Origin: Cetobacterium_A somerae
GTDB lineage: Bacteria; Fusobacteriota; Fusobacteriia; Fusobacteriales; Fusobacteriaceae
Direction: 5' to 3' (one strand)
DNA: 64,000 nt
Assembly (NCBI RefSeq): GCF_044784365.2
Contig: NZ_CP173062.2
Position numbers and translations under genes: made by a program. Under the pieces are notes generated by a model, which was given only the letters and a program-made list of their open reading frames with translations, made no database searches and was not told the origin of the DNA. Below are positions 7,987 to 15,998 of the stretch, piece by piece (the stretch's first letter is position 1; every line of letters begins with the position of its first letter).

Positions 7987-9069
7987 ATGAAAAATAATCA
8001 TGGAGCAAATCTTCATCAACTATCAGAAACATTGGGTATTAATGAAAATCAAATTATTGATTTTAGTTCAAATATAAATCCTTTTGGACTTAGTCCTAAA
8101 GGATTAAAAAAACTAAAAGATAACCTACAACTTGCAAGTATTTATCCTGATCCTGATTATATAGAATTAAAGGCTAGTATTTCAAGCTACTGTAATTGTA
8201 ATTCAGAAAATATTGTTTTAGGTAGTGGAGCTACAGAACTTATATCTTCTACAATTAAAATTATATCTCCAAAAGATACTTTACTTTTATCACCTGCCTA
8301 TTCTGAATATGAAAATGAATTAATTAAAGTTGGGTCAAAAATTACTAAGTTTTTTTATGAAAAAGAAAATAACTTTCAAATCAATATAGATCATTTAATC
8401 TCATTTATTTCTTCTAATTGCTTTGATATGATTATTATCTGCAATCCAAACAACCCTACAGGAACATTAATCTCTGTTGAAGATCTTGAAAAAATTTATT
8501 TAAATTTTAAAAAACCAATTATGATTGATGAAACATATATTGAATTTACAGATTCTTCTAAAACTTCTGCTATCAATTTAGTTAATAAGTATGATAAATT
8601 TATAGTTATTAGAGGAACTTCTAAGTTCTTTTCTACTCCTGGAATTAGGCTTGGATATGCTATTGTTTCAAAGGGAGAAATTTTAGACTCTTTAAATATT
8701 ATTCCTAATCTTTGGAATATAAATATTTTTGCTTCTTTAATGGGTGAAGCTATGTTTAAAGATTATGATTTTATAAATATGTGTCATAATGATTTTAATG
8801 AAAATTTCAATTTACTATTTAAAGGCTTAAAAAACTTTAAAGAGTTTAAAGTTTATAACTCAAATAGTAATTTTATTCTTTGTGAAATTTTAAGCTCTAG
8901 ATTTGATGCTAACAACCTTTATAATTATCTATCTAAAAAAGGAATTATTATTAGAAAGGCTCAATCTTTTGATAAATTAAATGAAAAGTTTTTTAGAGTT
9001 TGTGTACTCACTAAAGAAAATATTAATCTTCTGTTAAAGGAGATTGAAGGATTTATACGGGAATATTAA
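7987..9069 (+). CDS. cobD: CobD-like threonine-phosphate decarboxylase
   Basis: 360-residue PLP enzyme of aminotransferase fold type I. The opening MKNNHGANLHQLSE...IDFSSNINPFG is the signature that separates CobD from histidinol-phosphate aminotransferase (HisC). Cofactor contacts visible: CNPNNPTG (about 152-159), DETYIEF (about 181) and the Schiff-base lysine in GTSKFFSTPGIRLGY (Lys about 213). CobD makes (R)-1-amino-2-propanol phosphate, the linker to the lower ligand of adenosylcobalamin. No other cob gene is adjacent, though a cobalamin riboswitch lies 2.7 kb upstream on the same strand beyond two opposed genes. Start has GGAGGGG. Twelve bases separate it from the Tsx-like gene. Confidence 0.85.
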   Translation: MKNNHGANLHQLSETLGINENQIIDFSSNINPFGLSPKGLKKLKDNLQLASIYPDPDYIELKASISSYCNCNSENIVLGSGATELISSTIKIISPKDTLLLSPAYSEYENELIKVGSKITKFFYEKENNFQINIDHLISFISSNCFDMIIICNPNNPTGTLISVEDLEKIYLNFKKPIMIDETYIEFTDSSKTSAINLVNKYDKFIVIRGTSKFFSTPGIRLGYAIVSKGEILDSLNIIPNLWNINIFASLMGEAMFKDYDFINMCHNDFNENFNLLFKGLKNFKEFKVYNSNSNFILCEILSSRFDANNLYNYLSKKGIIIRKAQSFDKLNEKFFRVCVLTKENINLLLKEIEGFIREY

Positions 9070-9081
9070 CACGGAGGGATT

Positions 9082-9924
9082 ATGTTATTAAAGAAAATTT
9101 TACTTTTAGGTTCAGTTGTACTTTCAACAGTAAGTTATGCTAAATATGAACCTTGGAATTTTACTGTTTTAGAAGGTAGCCTTATTAAAGGTAATGCTTT
9201 ACCTAGTGGTCAAGGAGCTTCAGAAAAAGATGTTATTTTAGAGATACAAGGAACAACTAGATATAATCTTTTAGATTTATATTGGTTTGTGGATAGATCA
9301 AATATCTTTAAAAACTCTAAGTTAAGTGACAAAAATGGTGTTGACAATAACTATACTTACGGTGAAATTTCACCTAGAATATCAATAGATGGTTTAACTG
9401 GAACTAATCTGTCTATTGGACCTATATCAGAGTGGTTTATTGCAACTCAATTTGATTTTGATAATATTCATGGTAAATCAAAATATGAAAATGGTCTTAG
9501 AAAATATTATGTTGGTATTGGTAACTATGTATCAATCCCAGAAATGAAGTATATGAAGTTTGATTATTTTAAAACAAATTTATATGCCAGATATGTGGAA
9601 AAGAATTATGGTCGAAACGAAGATCAATGGGATGGGTATTTGTTTAATATTGCTTATGGTGGTACTATTTATAAATTTGAAAATGGTATGAAATTTGGAT
9701 TTAGTGGATGGCTTGATTATGATTTTGGTGCAAAAAATAGCTCTGGATTTAATAAACAAACTCACGACTCTTTACAATGGCAAAATCAAATTAGATTTTA
9801 TCTAAACAATAATCTCTCTGTAAGTTATACCTATCAAATAAATAACCATTTTTCTCAAGTTGATCAAAATAGTTCAAATAAAAATAATGAATCTTTTGGT
9901 ATTCATTATGCTATCATGTTTTAA
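9082..9924 (+). CDS. Tsx/OmpK-like outer-membrane channel
   Basis: 280-residue outer-membrane beta-barrel protein with a clear signal peptide (MLLKKILLLGSVVLSTVSYA, cleavage after about residue 20). The mature protein starts KYEPWNFTVLEGSL and shows alternating aromatic strands, with a C-terminal phenylalanine for BAM recognition. The ordering of motifs (LLDLYWFVDRSNIF, YGEISPRISIDGLTG, TQFDFDN) fits the nucleoside-specific channel Tsx/OmpK family. It should allow diffusion of nucleosides or similar small solutes into the periplasm. It is between cobD and a small gene, probably one transcript. A link with cobalamin precursors is only suggested by position. Confidence 0.8.
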   Translation: MLLKKILLLGSVVLSTVSYAKYEPWNFTVLEGSLIKGNALPSGQGASEKDVILEIQGTTRYNLLDLYWFVDRSNIFKNSKLSDKNGVDNNYTYGEISPRISIDGLTGTNLSIGPISEWFIATQFDFDNIHGKSKYENGLRKYYVGIGNYVSIPEMKYMKFDYFKTNLYARYVEKNYGRNEDQWDGYLFNIAYGGTIYKFENGMKFGFSGWLDYDFGAKNSSGFNKQTHDSLQWQNQIRFYLNNNLSVSYTYQINNHFSQVDQNSSNKNNESFGIHYAIMF

Positions 9925-9940
9925 TTTGTAGGAGGATTAT

Positions 9941-10192
9941 ATGTTAAAAAATGAACTTTCTTTAATTGGAAAAAAAATGACTTTTGAAGAGTTAAATAAT
10001 TTTATGATTGAAAACAACTATTATAATATACATAATGATTTAAGTGAAAGAGAAATTCAAGATTGCTTAAATGAAAATGTTATTGCTTTTGAAAACAAAT
10101 TTCAAGATAGTGTCGAAGATATTTATACCTACATAGAATTTGAAGTTTTTGAAAACAATATTTTAAAAATAAATAATATATTTGAAATGTAA
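9941..10192 (+). CDS. small acidic protein, function unknown
   Basis: 83-residue acidic cytoplasmic protein with a strong TAGGAGGA ribosome site. It is rich in Asn, Glu and Ile, has the segments MTFEELNNFMIEN and LSEREIQDCLNEN, and shows no signal peptide or recognisable domain. It follows the Tsx-like gene by 16 bases and is followed immediately by an intrinsic terminator, so it is the last gene of the cobD-tsx unit. I do not recognise the family. Confidence 0.6.
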   Translation: MLKNELSLIGKKMTFEELNNFMIENNYYNIHNDLSEREIQDCLNENVIAFENKFQDSVEDIYTYIEFEVFENNILKINNIFEM

Positions 10193-10197
10193 AAGAT

Positions 10198-10228
10198 TAC
10201 CCTCTGAAATTTCAGAGGGTATTTTTTA
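10198..10228 (+). terminator. intrinsic terminator of the cobD-tsx unit
   Basis: Perfectly self-complementary stem TACCCTCTGAAA/TTTCAGAGGGTA (10198-10221) followed by TTTTTT. Confidence 0.85.
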
Positions 10229-10240
10229 TATTTTGTAATA

Positions 10241-10350
10241 AAAAAACTCCTTTTGGGGTAAAAGGAGCTTTTTATAACACGGGGGAGTGTTAAAATAAAA
10301 AGATTTAAATAAATTTTTGGGGGGTATTAAATTTACTTAATCATCGGTTT
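10241..10350 (-). ncRNA. candidate small RNA with C-rich loops
   Basis: On the minus strand a consensus promoter (TTGACA complement of 10380-10385, 17-base spacer, TATTAT complement of 10357-10362) drives about 110 bases that end in an intrinsic terminator (stem 10247-10254 with 10260-10267, then T run). There is no ORF. The RNA has three C-rich unpaired stretches: ACCCCCCA near 10320, the loop UCCCCC of a 5-bp AACAC/GTGUU hairpin (10276-10291), and the terminator loop ACCCC. C-rich loops are typical of small RNAs that block Shine-Dalgarno sites. The loop CUCCCCC is complementary to GGGGGAG ribosome sites at 46487 and 27041. Confidence 0.6.
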
Positions 10351-10356
10351 CAATTA

Positions 10357-10385
10357 ATAATACTATATCCGCACTAAAATGTCAA
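10357..10385 (-). promoter_or_regulatory. promoter of the candidate small RNA
   Basis: Minus-strand TTGACA (10380-10385) and TATTAT (10357-10362) separated by exactly 17 bases. It points away from the aminopeptidase P gene start and into a gene-free region, so it must serve an untranslated RNA. Confidence 0.7.
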
Positions 10386-10458
10386 CAATGTTTTTAAATA
10401 GTTTTAATCTATTTTTGTTTTTTCTTTTTTAAAACATTTGAGTTCTATTAAAATACAT

Positions 10459-11853
10459 TTAATTGTTGTTTTTTAAAATTTCTTCTATTTCATTAAAGTA
10501 TTTAGGCATTTTATCTCCTAATCTTCTATTTCCGTTCTCCGTTATTAAGAAATCTCCCTCATATCTCATCCCACCAAAGTCTAGATATTTTTTTACTTCT
10601 TCATAGTTAATATACTCTTCGAATTTACCTTCTTTTTTCCATCTCTCTATTAATTCAGGAATAAAGTAAATACCAGGTTCAATTGTTAATACATACCCTG
10701 CTTTTAGTTCTTTTCCCATTCTTAAAGATTTTAGTCCAAATTGAGTCTCTCTTTTTGTAAACTCATCATAACCAACATTATTTTCACCAAAATTCTCCAT
10801 ATCATGTACATCTAAACCTATCATATGTCCTAATCCATGTGGGAAAAATAGCGCATGAGCTCCAATATTAACTATTTCATCTATATTCCCCTTCATAATA
10901 CCTCTTTTAATCATCCCCTTAGCTAAAACTTTACAAACCTCTAAATGAACAAACTTATTTGTTACTCCAGGCTTTGTACACTCTTCTGCTCTATCAAACA
11001 TCTCAATTAATAATGAATATATATCCTTTTGTCTAGAATCAAACTTTCCTGAAACTGGAAAAACTGTTGTCATATCACCACAATAACCATTTTCTAATCT
11101 AGCACCACAATCTAATAAAACTACATCTCCTTCTTTGAAAGTATTTCCATGAAAATGATTATGTAAAATTTGACCATTCGTTGTGCAAATAGTATGGAAA
11201 GATGTTGTAGCATTATATTTTTTTGCTGCTGCTTCCAACAACGCTACCAATTCATAACCTTTCATTCCAGGCTTTACATTTTTCATAGCTGTTAGATGCA
11301 TTTCTCTTGTCACATTTGTAGCTTTTTCTAACTCTGTAATCTCATAGTCTTTTTTTAAATTTCTCATTTCTATTATTCCAGCTACTAATTTTTTTGAGAA
11401 CTTTTTATTTACATCATCCAAATTAAAATCTAATAATTTAGATATTTTTAAACTATTTTCAATACGATACTGATTAGTAAAATGAATAATTTGTTTCTTT
11501 AACTTAGCTTTTTCTAATACCTCTTCCAATTTTTCTGATTCTACAAACTTTTCAATCCCTACTTCTGCAGCTCTTTCTTTAAAAGTTTTTTGTTGTCCCA
11601 TCCAAATTATATCATCTATTGTAAATTCTTTTCCAAATATATATTCTTTATCATTTTCTACATCTATAACTCCAATCAAATCTGGTGAATTTAATCCAAA
11701 ATAATATAAAAATGTTGAATCTTGTATAAAATTATACGCATTATCTGCATAAGACATTGGTGATTCTGAATTTCCTATAATCAAGATTAATCCATCTCCC
11801 ACCAATTCTTTTAATTTTTTTCTTCTTGAAATATAGATATTTTTATCAAACAT
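10459..11853 (-). CDS. pepP: aminopeptidase P (Xaa-Pro aminopeptidase, M24B)
   Basis: 464-residue enzyme removing an N-terminal residue before proline. An N-terminal AMP_N domain (about 1-130; IGNSESPMSYADNAYNFIQDSTFLYYFG) is followed by the pita-bread M24 catalytic domain: DCGARLENGYCGDMTTVFPVSG carries two Asp metal ligands, HGLGHMIGLDVHD the His ligand, TIEPGIYF and MRYEGDFLIT the Glu ligands. Length and order match bacterial PepP. The ATG has a GGAGGGG site. Its terminator appears to be shared with the small RNA encoded just downstream on the same strand, so part of that RNA may come from read-through or processing of this mRNA. Confidence 0.95.
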   Translation of the reverse strand: MFDKNIYISRRKKLKELVGDGLILIIGNSESPMSYADNAYNFIQDSTFLYYFGLNSPDLIGVIDVENDKEYIFGKEFTIDDIIWMGQQKTFKERAAEVGIEKFVESEKLEEVLEKAKLKKQIIHFTNQYRIENSLKISKLLDFNLDDVNKKFSKKLVAGIIEMRNLKKDYEITELEKATNVTREMHLTAMKNVKPGMKGYELVALLEAAAKKYNATTSFHTICTTNGQILHNHFHGNTFKEGDVVLLDCGARLENGYCGDMTTVFPVSGKFDSRQKDIYSLLIEMFDRAEECTKPGVTNKFVHLEVCKVLAKGMIKRGIMKGNIDEIVNIGAHALFFPHGLGHMIGLDVHDMENFGENNVGYDEFTKRETQFGLKSLRMGKELKAGYVLTIEPGIYFIPELIERWKKEGKFEEYINYEEVKKYLDFGGMRYEGDFLITENGNRRLGDKMPKYFNEIEEILKNNN

Positions 11854-11952
11854 AAAACCCCTCCTTTTATATTAGTATTTCAAAAATACTATAGCATATT
11901 TTTTTAATATTTTTTTATTTTTTTATTATTTAAAAAGTTCAAAATAAAAATA

Positions 11953-12000
11953 ACACAATATCTTGTGTTATTTTTTTAAACCAAACAATATATATTGTGT
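11953..12000 (+). promoter_or_regulatory. tandem NrdR boxes upstream of nrdD
   Basis: Two 16-bp palindromes, ACACAATATCTTGTGT (11953-11968) and ACAATATATATTGTGT (11985-12000), both close to the known NrdR consensus (ACACwATATATwGTGT). Start-to-start distance is 32 bp, three helical turns, as is usual for cooperative NrdR binding. They lie about 200 bp upstream of nrdD. The rest of the 311-base gap (11854-12165) is very AT-rich with no other clear signal. Confidence 0.75.
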
Positions 12001-12147
12001 TTTTTATTTTTTTCTATGAATTTTTTTTGCTCTATTTTTTTTAATTTGATTATTTTTTTAACTTCATTTTGCTTTAGTAACTCTATATTTTTCTGTCAAA
12101 TATTTTTTTTTAACCATTTTTTTAATCATTTTTACTTTTTTACACAT

Positions 12148-12176
12148 TTGTAGAATTATATAAAAATGTGTATAAT
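12148..12176 (+). promoter_or_regulatory. probable nrdD promoter
   Basis: TATAAT at 12171-12176, with a weak TTGTAG -35 17 bases upstream. It overlaps the first in-frame ATG (12166), which argues that translation begins at the TTG codon at 12211 instead. Confidence 0.5.
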
Positions 12177-12210
12177 AATTGAAGAAAAAAATAAAAATGG
12201 GGTGATTTCT

Positions 12211-14399
12211 TTGAAAGAAGTTATTAAAAGAGATGGATCAACTGTAAACTTTGATAAAAGTAGAATTGTTAGAGCTATTACTATGGCTTTTAATCAAAAA
12301 GAAAAATTAGTTAATACCGATCTTATTGAGAAAATAGCGTCTCAAATAGAAAATCTTGATACTCCTAAGATGCATGTTGAGGAAATCCAGGATATTGTTG
12401 TAAAAAAACTTATGGGATCTTCTGAAAAAGATATTGCACTTTCTTATCAAGAATATCGTACTGTTAAAAATGAGCTAAGAAAAAAAGAACAGGTTATATA
12501 TAAAAAAATTGGTGAATTAATCGACGCATCTAACGAAGATATGTTAAATGAAAATGCTAATAAAGATGGAAAAACAATCTCTGTACAAAGAGATTTATTA
12601 GCTGGTATTTCATCGAAAGATTATTATTTAAATAGAATTCTACCAAAACACTTAAAAGAAGCTCATGAAAGTGGAAGAATACACATACATGATTTAGATT
12701 ACCTTCTTTTTAGAGAAACAAATTGTGAGTTAGTTAATATTGAACAAATGTTAAAAGGTGGATGCAATATCGGTAATGCTAAAATGTTAGAACCTAACTC
12801 TGTTGAAGTTGCAGTTGGACATATTGTACAAATTATCGCTTCTGTTTCTTCGAATACTTATGGTGGATGCTCTATTCCTTACCTTGACAGAGCATTAGTT
12901 CCATATATTGTTAAAACATTTAAAAAACATTTTGCAAAAGGATTAAAGTATATAGAAAGATTAACTCAAAGTGAAATCGATTCAATTCTTTCTACAACTG
13001 ATATCAACTACTCTAATGAATCTTTAAAAGCAAAATATCCAAACGCTTTTGATTATACTGTAGATATGACTGAGGAGTCTGTAAAACAGTCTATGCAAGG
13101 TTTAGAATATGAAATCAATAGTTTATCTACAGTTAATGGTCAAACTCCTTTTACTACTATAGGAATAGGAACTGAAACATCTTGGGAAGGTAAATTAGTT
13201 CAAAAATTTGTGTTCAAAACTAGAATGGAAGGATTTGGAGCAAAAAAGAGACTGCTATATTCCCTAAAATCGTTTATGCTGTTTGCGATGGATTAAACTT
13301 CAATCCTGAAGATCCAAACTGGGATATATCTCAACTTGCTTTTGAATGTATGACAAAATCTGTTTATCCTGATATCTTATTCGTTACACCAGAACAAGTT
13401 AAAAACGGTACTGTTGTTTATCCTATGGGATGTAGAGCGTTCCTATCTCCTTGGTGGGACGAAAACGGAAATGAAAAATACTCAGGTAGATTTAATATTG
13501 GAGCTACTACAATTAACTTACCTAAAATCGCTATAAAAAATAGAGGTAACGAAGCTGGATTCTATAAAGAATTAGATGAAATTTTAAACCTTTGTAAAGA
13601 AAATAGTATATTCAGAGCTAAATATTTAGAAAATACTCCTGCAGAAATTGCTCCAATTCTTTGGATGGCCGGTGCTCTTTCTGAGAAACAAGCTAAAGAA
13701 ACAATCAAAGATTTAATCTGGGGCGGATATGCTACCGTATCTATTGGTTATATTGGTCTTAGCGAAGTTTCTGAGCTTATATATGGTAAAAACTTTGCCT
13801 TAGATGAAGAATCATATGATAAAACATTTAAAATTTTAGAATATATTTCTAAAAAAGTTAAAGAATTTAAAGATGAAACAAAATTAGGATTCGCTCTTTA
13901 TTCTACACCTTCTGAATCTCTTTGTGATAGATTTGCCCAAATAGATTTAAAAGAGTTTGGTCCAATTGAAGGAATCACTGATAAAGAATATTACGATAAC
14001 TCTTTCCACGTTTCTTCTAAAATTAAAATAAATCCTTTTGAGAAATTGAGATTAGAGGCTCCTGGACATACTTTAGCAGCTGGTGGACATATCAGTTACA
14101 TTGAAACTGATTCTTTAAAGAAAAACCTTGAAGCTGTATATCAAGTTTTAAGATATGCTCAATCAATTGGGATTCACTATATGGGAATTAATCAACCAGT
14201 TGATAAATGTCACATCTGTAACTTTAATGGAGAATTTTTAGCAACAGAAAGAGGATTTGAATGCCCACAATGTGGAAATCATGATTCTACTAAAATGAAT
14301 GTTATAAGAAGAGTATGTGGTTACTTAGCTCAACCTGATTCTAGACCTTTCAATAAAGGAAAACAAAAAGAGGTTATAAATAGAGTTAAACATATGTAA
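12211..14399 (+). CDS. nrdD: anaerobic (class III) ribonucleoside-triphosphate reductase, broken by -1 frameshift
   Basis: Class III reductase making dNTPs from NTPs by glycyl-radical chemistry; about 729 residues once joined. The first frame (to 13296) has the ATP-cone (KEVIKRDGSTVNFDKSRI) and the first half of the barrel; the second frame, in -1, continues exactly where the first diverges (ETAIFPKIVYAVCDGLNF, near 13248) and includes CHIC/CPQC zinc cysteines and the radical site RVCGYLAQP near the C-terminus. The break is at GCA-AAA-AAG (13242-13248), a run of six A. TTG 12211 is chosen as start because GGGGTGA lies 5 bases upstream. NrdD is essential for an anaerobe, so either one A is missing from the sequence or slippage restores the frame. 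Confidence 0.9.
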
Positions 14400-14417
14400 A
14401 ATGATGGGAGATTGATT

Positions 14418-14927
14418 ATGAATTATTCTGGTATTAAATATACAGATATGATTAACGGGGAAGGTATTAGAGTTAGTCTTTTTGTAAGTGGTTGTTCACA
14501 CTATTGTAAAGATTGTTTTAATTCTGATACTTGGGATCCAAATTATGGTTCTCTATTTACTGAAGAAACTGAAAATGATATTTTAAACTATTTTAAAAAA
14601 TATGATAAAAGTATAAAAGGATTATCTTTATTAGGAGGAGACCCTACTTATATCAGTAATATAGATCCTCTTGTGTCTTTTATAAAGAAATTTAAAAATC
14701 TTTTTCCTGAAAAAGATATCTGGATTTGGTCAGGTTTTACTTGGGAAGCTATTATTGAAAGCCCAAAGTTATTGTCTCTTATAGAATTATGTGATATTTT
14801 AGTCGATGGAAAGTTTCGAATAGAAGAAAAAGATTTAAATCTTAAATGGCGTGGTAGTAAAAATCAAAGAATCATTAATATAAAAAAAAGTTTAGAGTTA
14901 AAAGAAACCATCAAATATATAGATTAA
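14418..14927 (+). CDS. nrdG: anaerobic ribonucleotide reductase activating protein
   Basis: 169-residue radical SAM activase that installs the glycyl radical on NrdD. The N-terminal INGEGIRVSLFVSGC is followed by the cluster motif CSHYCKDC (CxxxCxxC) at about 29-36, and SLLGGDPTY is the SAM-binding GGDP motif. The ATG at 14418 is preceded by GGGAG at the right distance; an in-frame TTG at 14412 is less well placed. It lies 18 bases after nrdD and is followed by a strong terminator, so nrdDG is a two-gene operon. Confidence 0.95.
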   Translation: MNYSGIKYTDMINGEGIRVSLFVSGCSHYCKDCFNSDTWDPNYGSLFTEETENDILNYFKKYDKSIKGLSLLGGDPTYISNIDPLVSFIKKFKNLFPEKDIWIWSGFTWEAIIESPKLLSLIELCDILVDGKFRIEEKDLNLKWRGSKNQRIINIKKSLELKETIKYID

Positions 14928-14930
14928 AAA

Positions 14931-14966
14931 AGAATCTAGAGGAGTATACCTCTAGATTCTTTTTAT
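14931..14966. terminator. bidirectional intrinsic terminator between nrdG and mglC
   Basis: 13-bp perfect stem (14931-14943 with 14950-14962), 6-nt loop, T run on plus and A run upstream for the minus strand. Confidence 0.85.
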
Positions 14967-14971
14967 TATTT

Positions 14972-15982
14972 CTATTTTTTCTTTACATATTTTAATGTAT
15001 CTAATGCAACTGCCATAACTATTATTAATCCTTTTATTATATATTGCCAATATGGATTTACTCCTATAAAAGTTAATCCATAGTTTATTACAGTAAAAAT
15101 TATAACCCCTATTAATACTCCTGGAACTGTTCCTACTCCTCCTGAAAACGAAACTCCCCCTACAACACAAGCTGCTATAGCATCCATCTCATACATATTT
15201 CCAAGGTTATTTGTAGCACTTCCTACTCTTCCAGCCTCTAACATTCCACCAAAAGCATAGAATATTCCAGATAATGTATAAACTAGCACTAATGTCTTTT
15301 TTACATTTACTCCTGATACCTTAGCCGCTTCAGGATTTCCTCCTACTGCAAATAAATTTTTTCCAAAAGTTGTTTTATTCCATAAAATCCATATAAACAA
15401 TACTGCTAATGCTGCATAAATAATCAGATAGTTAAATCTAAATCCTGCTATTGTGAAATAGCCTTGAGCAAAATTAGTAAAACTCTTTGAGAATCCTGCT
15501 ATTGGTGAAGCTCCAACATAATCATAATATAAAGAGTTTGCACCATAGATTATAATCATCGAACCTAGCGTTGCAACAAATGGAGTTACATTTAAGTATG
15601 CTACAACAAATCCATTTAAAAATCCAACAAATGCTCCAATAATTCCTATTATAACTATAACAGCTGGAATTGGTAATGTATCTAGATTAGGAAATACTTT
15701 ATTTACATTAGTCATTGCCTGTAATAATGTCGCCGAAATTACTGCTGATAACCCTACTTGTCTTCCTACAGATAAATCTGTTCCCTGAGTAACTATTATT
15801 CCTGCTACCCCTAAAGCTAATATTGTTCTAACTGATGATTGAGTTAATATATTCCTCATATTTCTAAAACTTAGAAAAGATGGTTCTTTTATAATTATTC
15901 CTGCTATAAGTATCAATAATACTAAATATAATCCTCCATCCAATAGAAGTTTTTTTGTATCTTTACCTTTAAAAAATTCCAT
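14972..15982 (-). CDS. mglC: galactose/methyl-galactoside ABC transporter permease
   Basis: 336-residue inner-membrane permease of the ribose/galactose (BPD_transp_2) family with about ten hydrophobic segments. MglC features include the N-terminal cytoplasmic stretch, FLSFRNMRNILTQSSVRTILALGVAGIIVTQGTDLSVGR and FAVGGNPEAAKVSGVNVKKT, the loop that contacts the ATPase. It completes the MglBAC importer for galactose and methyl-galactosides. It is last in the operon, 16 bases after mglA, and shares the terminator with nrdG. Ribosome site GGGAGG. Confidence 0.93.
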   Translation of the reverse strand: MEFFKGKDTKKLLLDGGLYLVLLILIAGIIIKEPSFLSFRNMRNILTQSSVRTILALGVAGIIVTQGTDLSVGRQVGLSAVISATLLQAMTNVNKVFPNLDTLPIPAVIVIIGIIGAFVGFLNGFVVAYLNVTPFVATLGSMIIIYGANSLYYDYVGASPIAGFSKSFTNFAQGYFTIAGFRFNYLIIYAALAVLFIWILWNKTTFGKNLFAVGGNPEAAKVSGVNVKKTLVLVYTLSGIFYAFGGMLEAGRVGSATNNLGNMYEMDAIAACVVGGVSFSGGVGTVPGVLIGVIIFTVINYGLTFIGVNPYWQYIIKGLIIVMAVALDTLKYVKKK

Positions 15983-15998
15983 TTTGTCCTCCCATAAC

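Noticed and set aside
11949..11977. AACACAAGATATTGTGTT-type hairpin plus T run read as a terminator
   Set aside because: It is in a divergent gap with no gene upstream on either strand, and both palindromes fit NrdR boxes at 32-bp spacing, so operator is a better reading.
12166..12210. ATG at 12166 as nrdD start
   Set aside because: No ribosome site; it overlaps the TATAAT, and TTG 12211 has GGGGTGA at the right distance and gives the usual KEVIKRDG N-terminus.
14952..15170. Minus-strand ORF overlapping mglC
   Set aside because: Lies wholly inside mglC in another frame, no ribosome site, low-complexity composition; a shadow.
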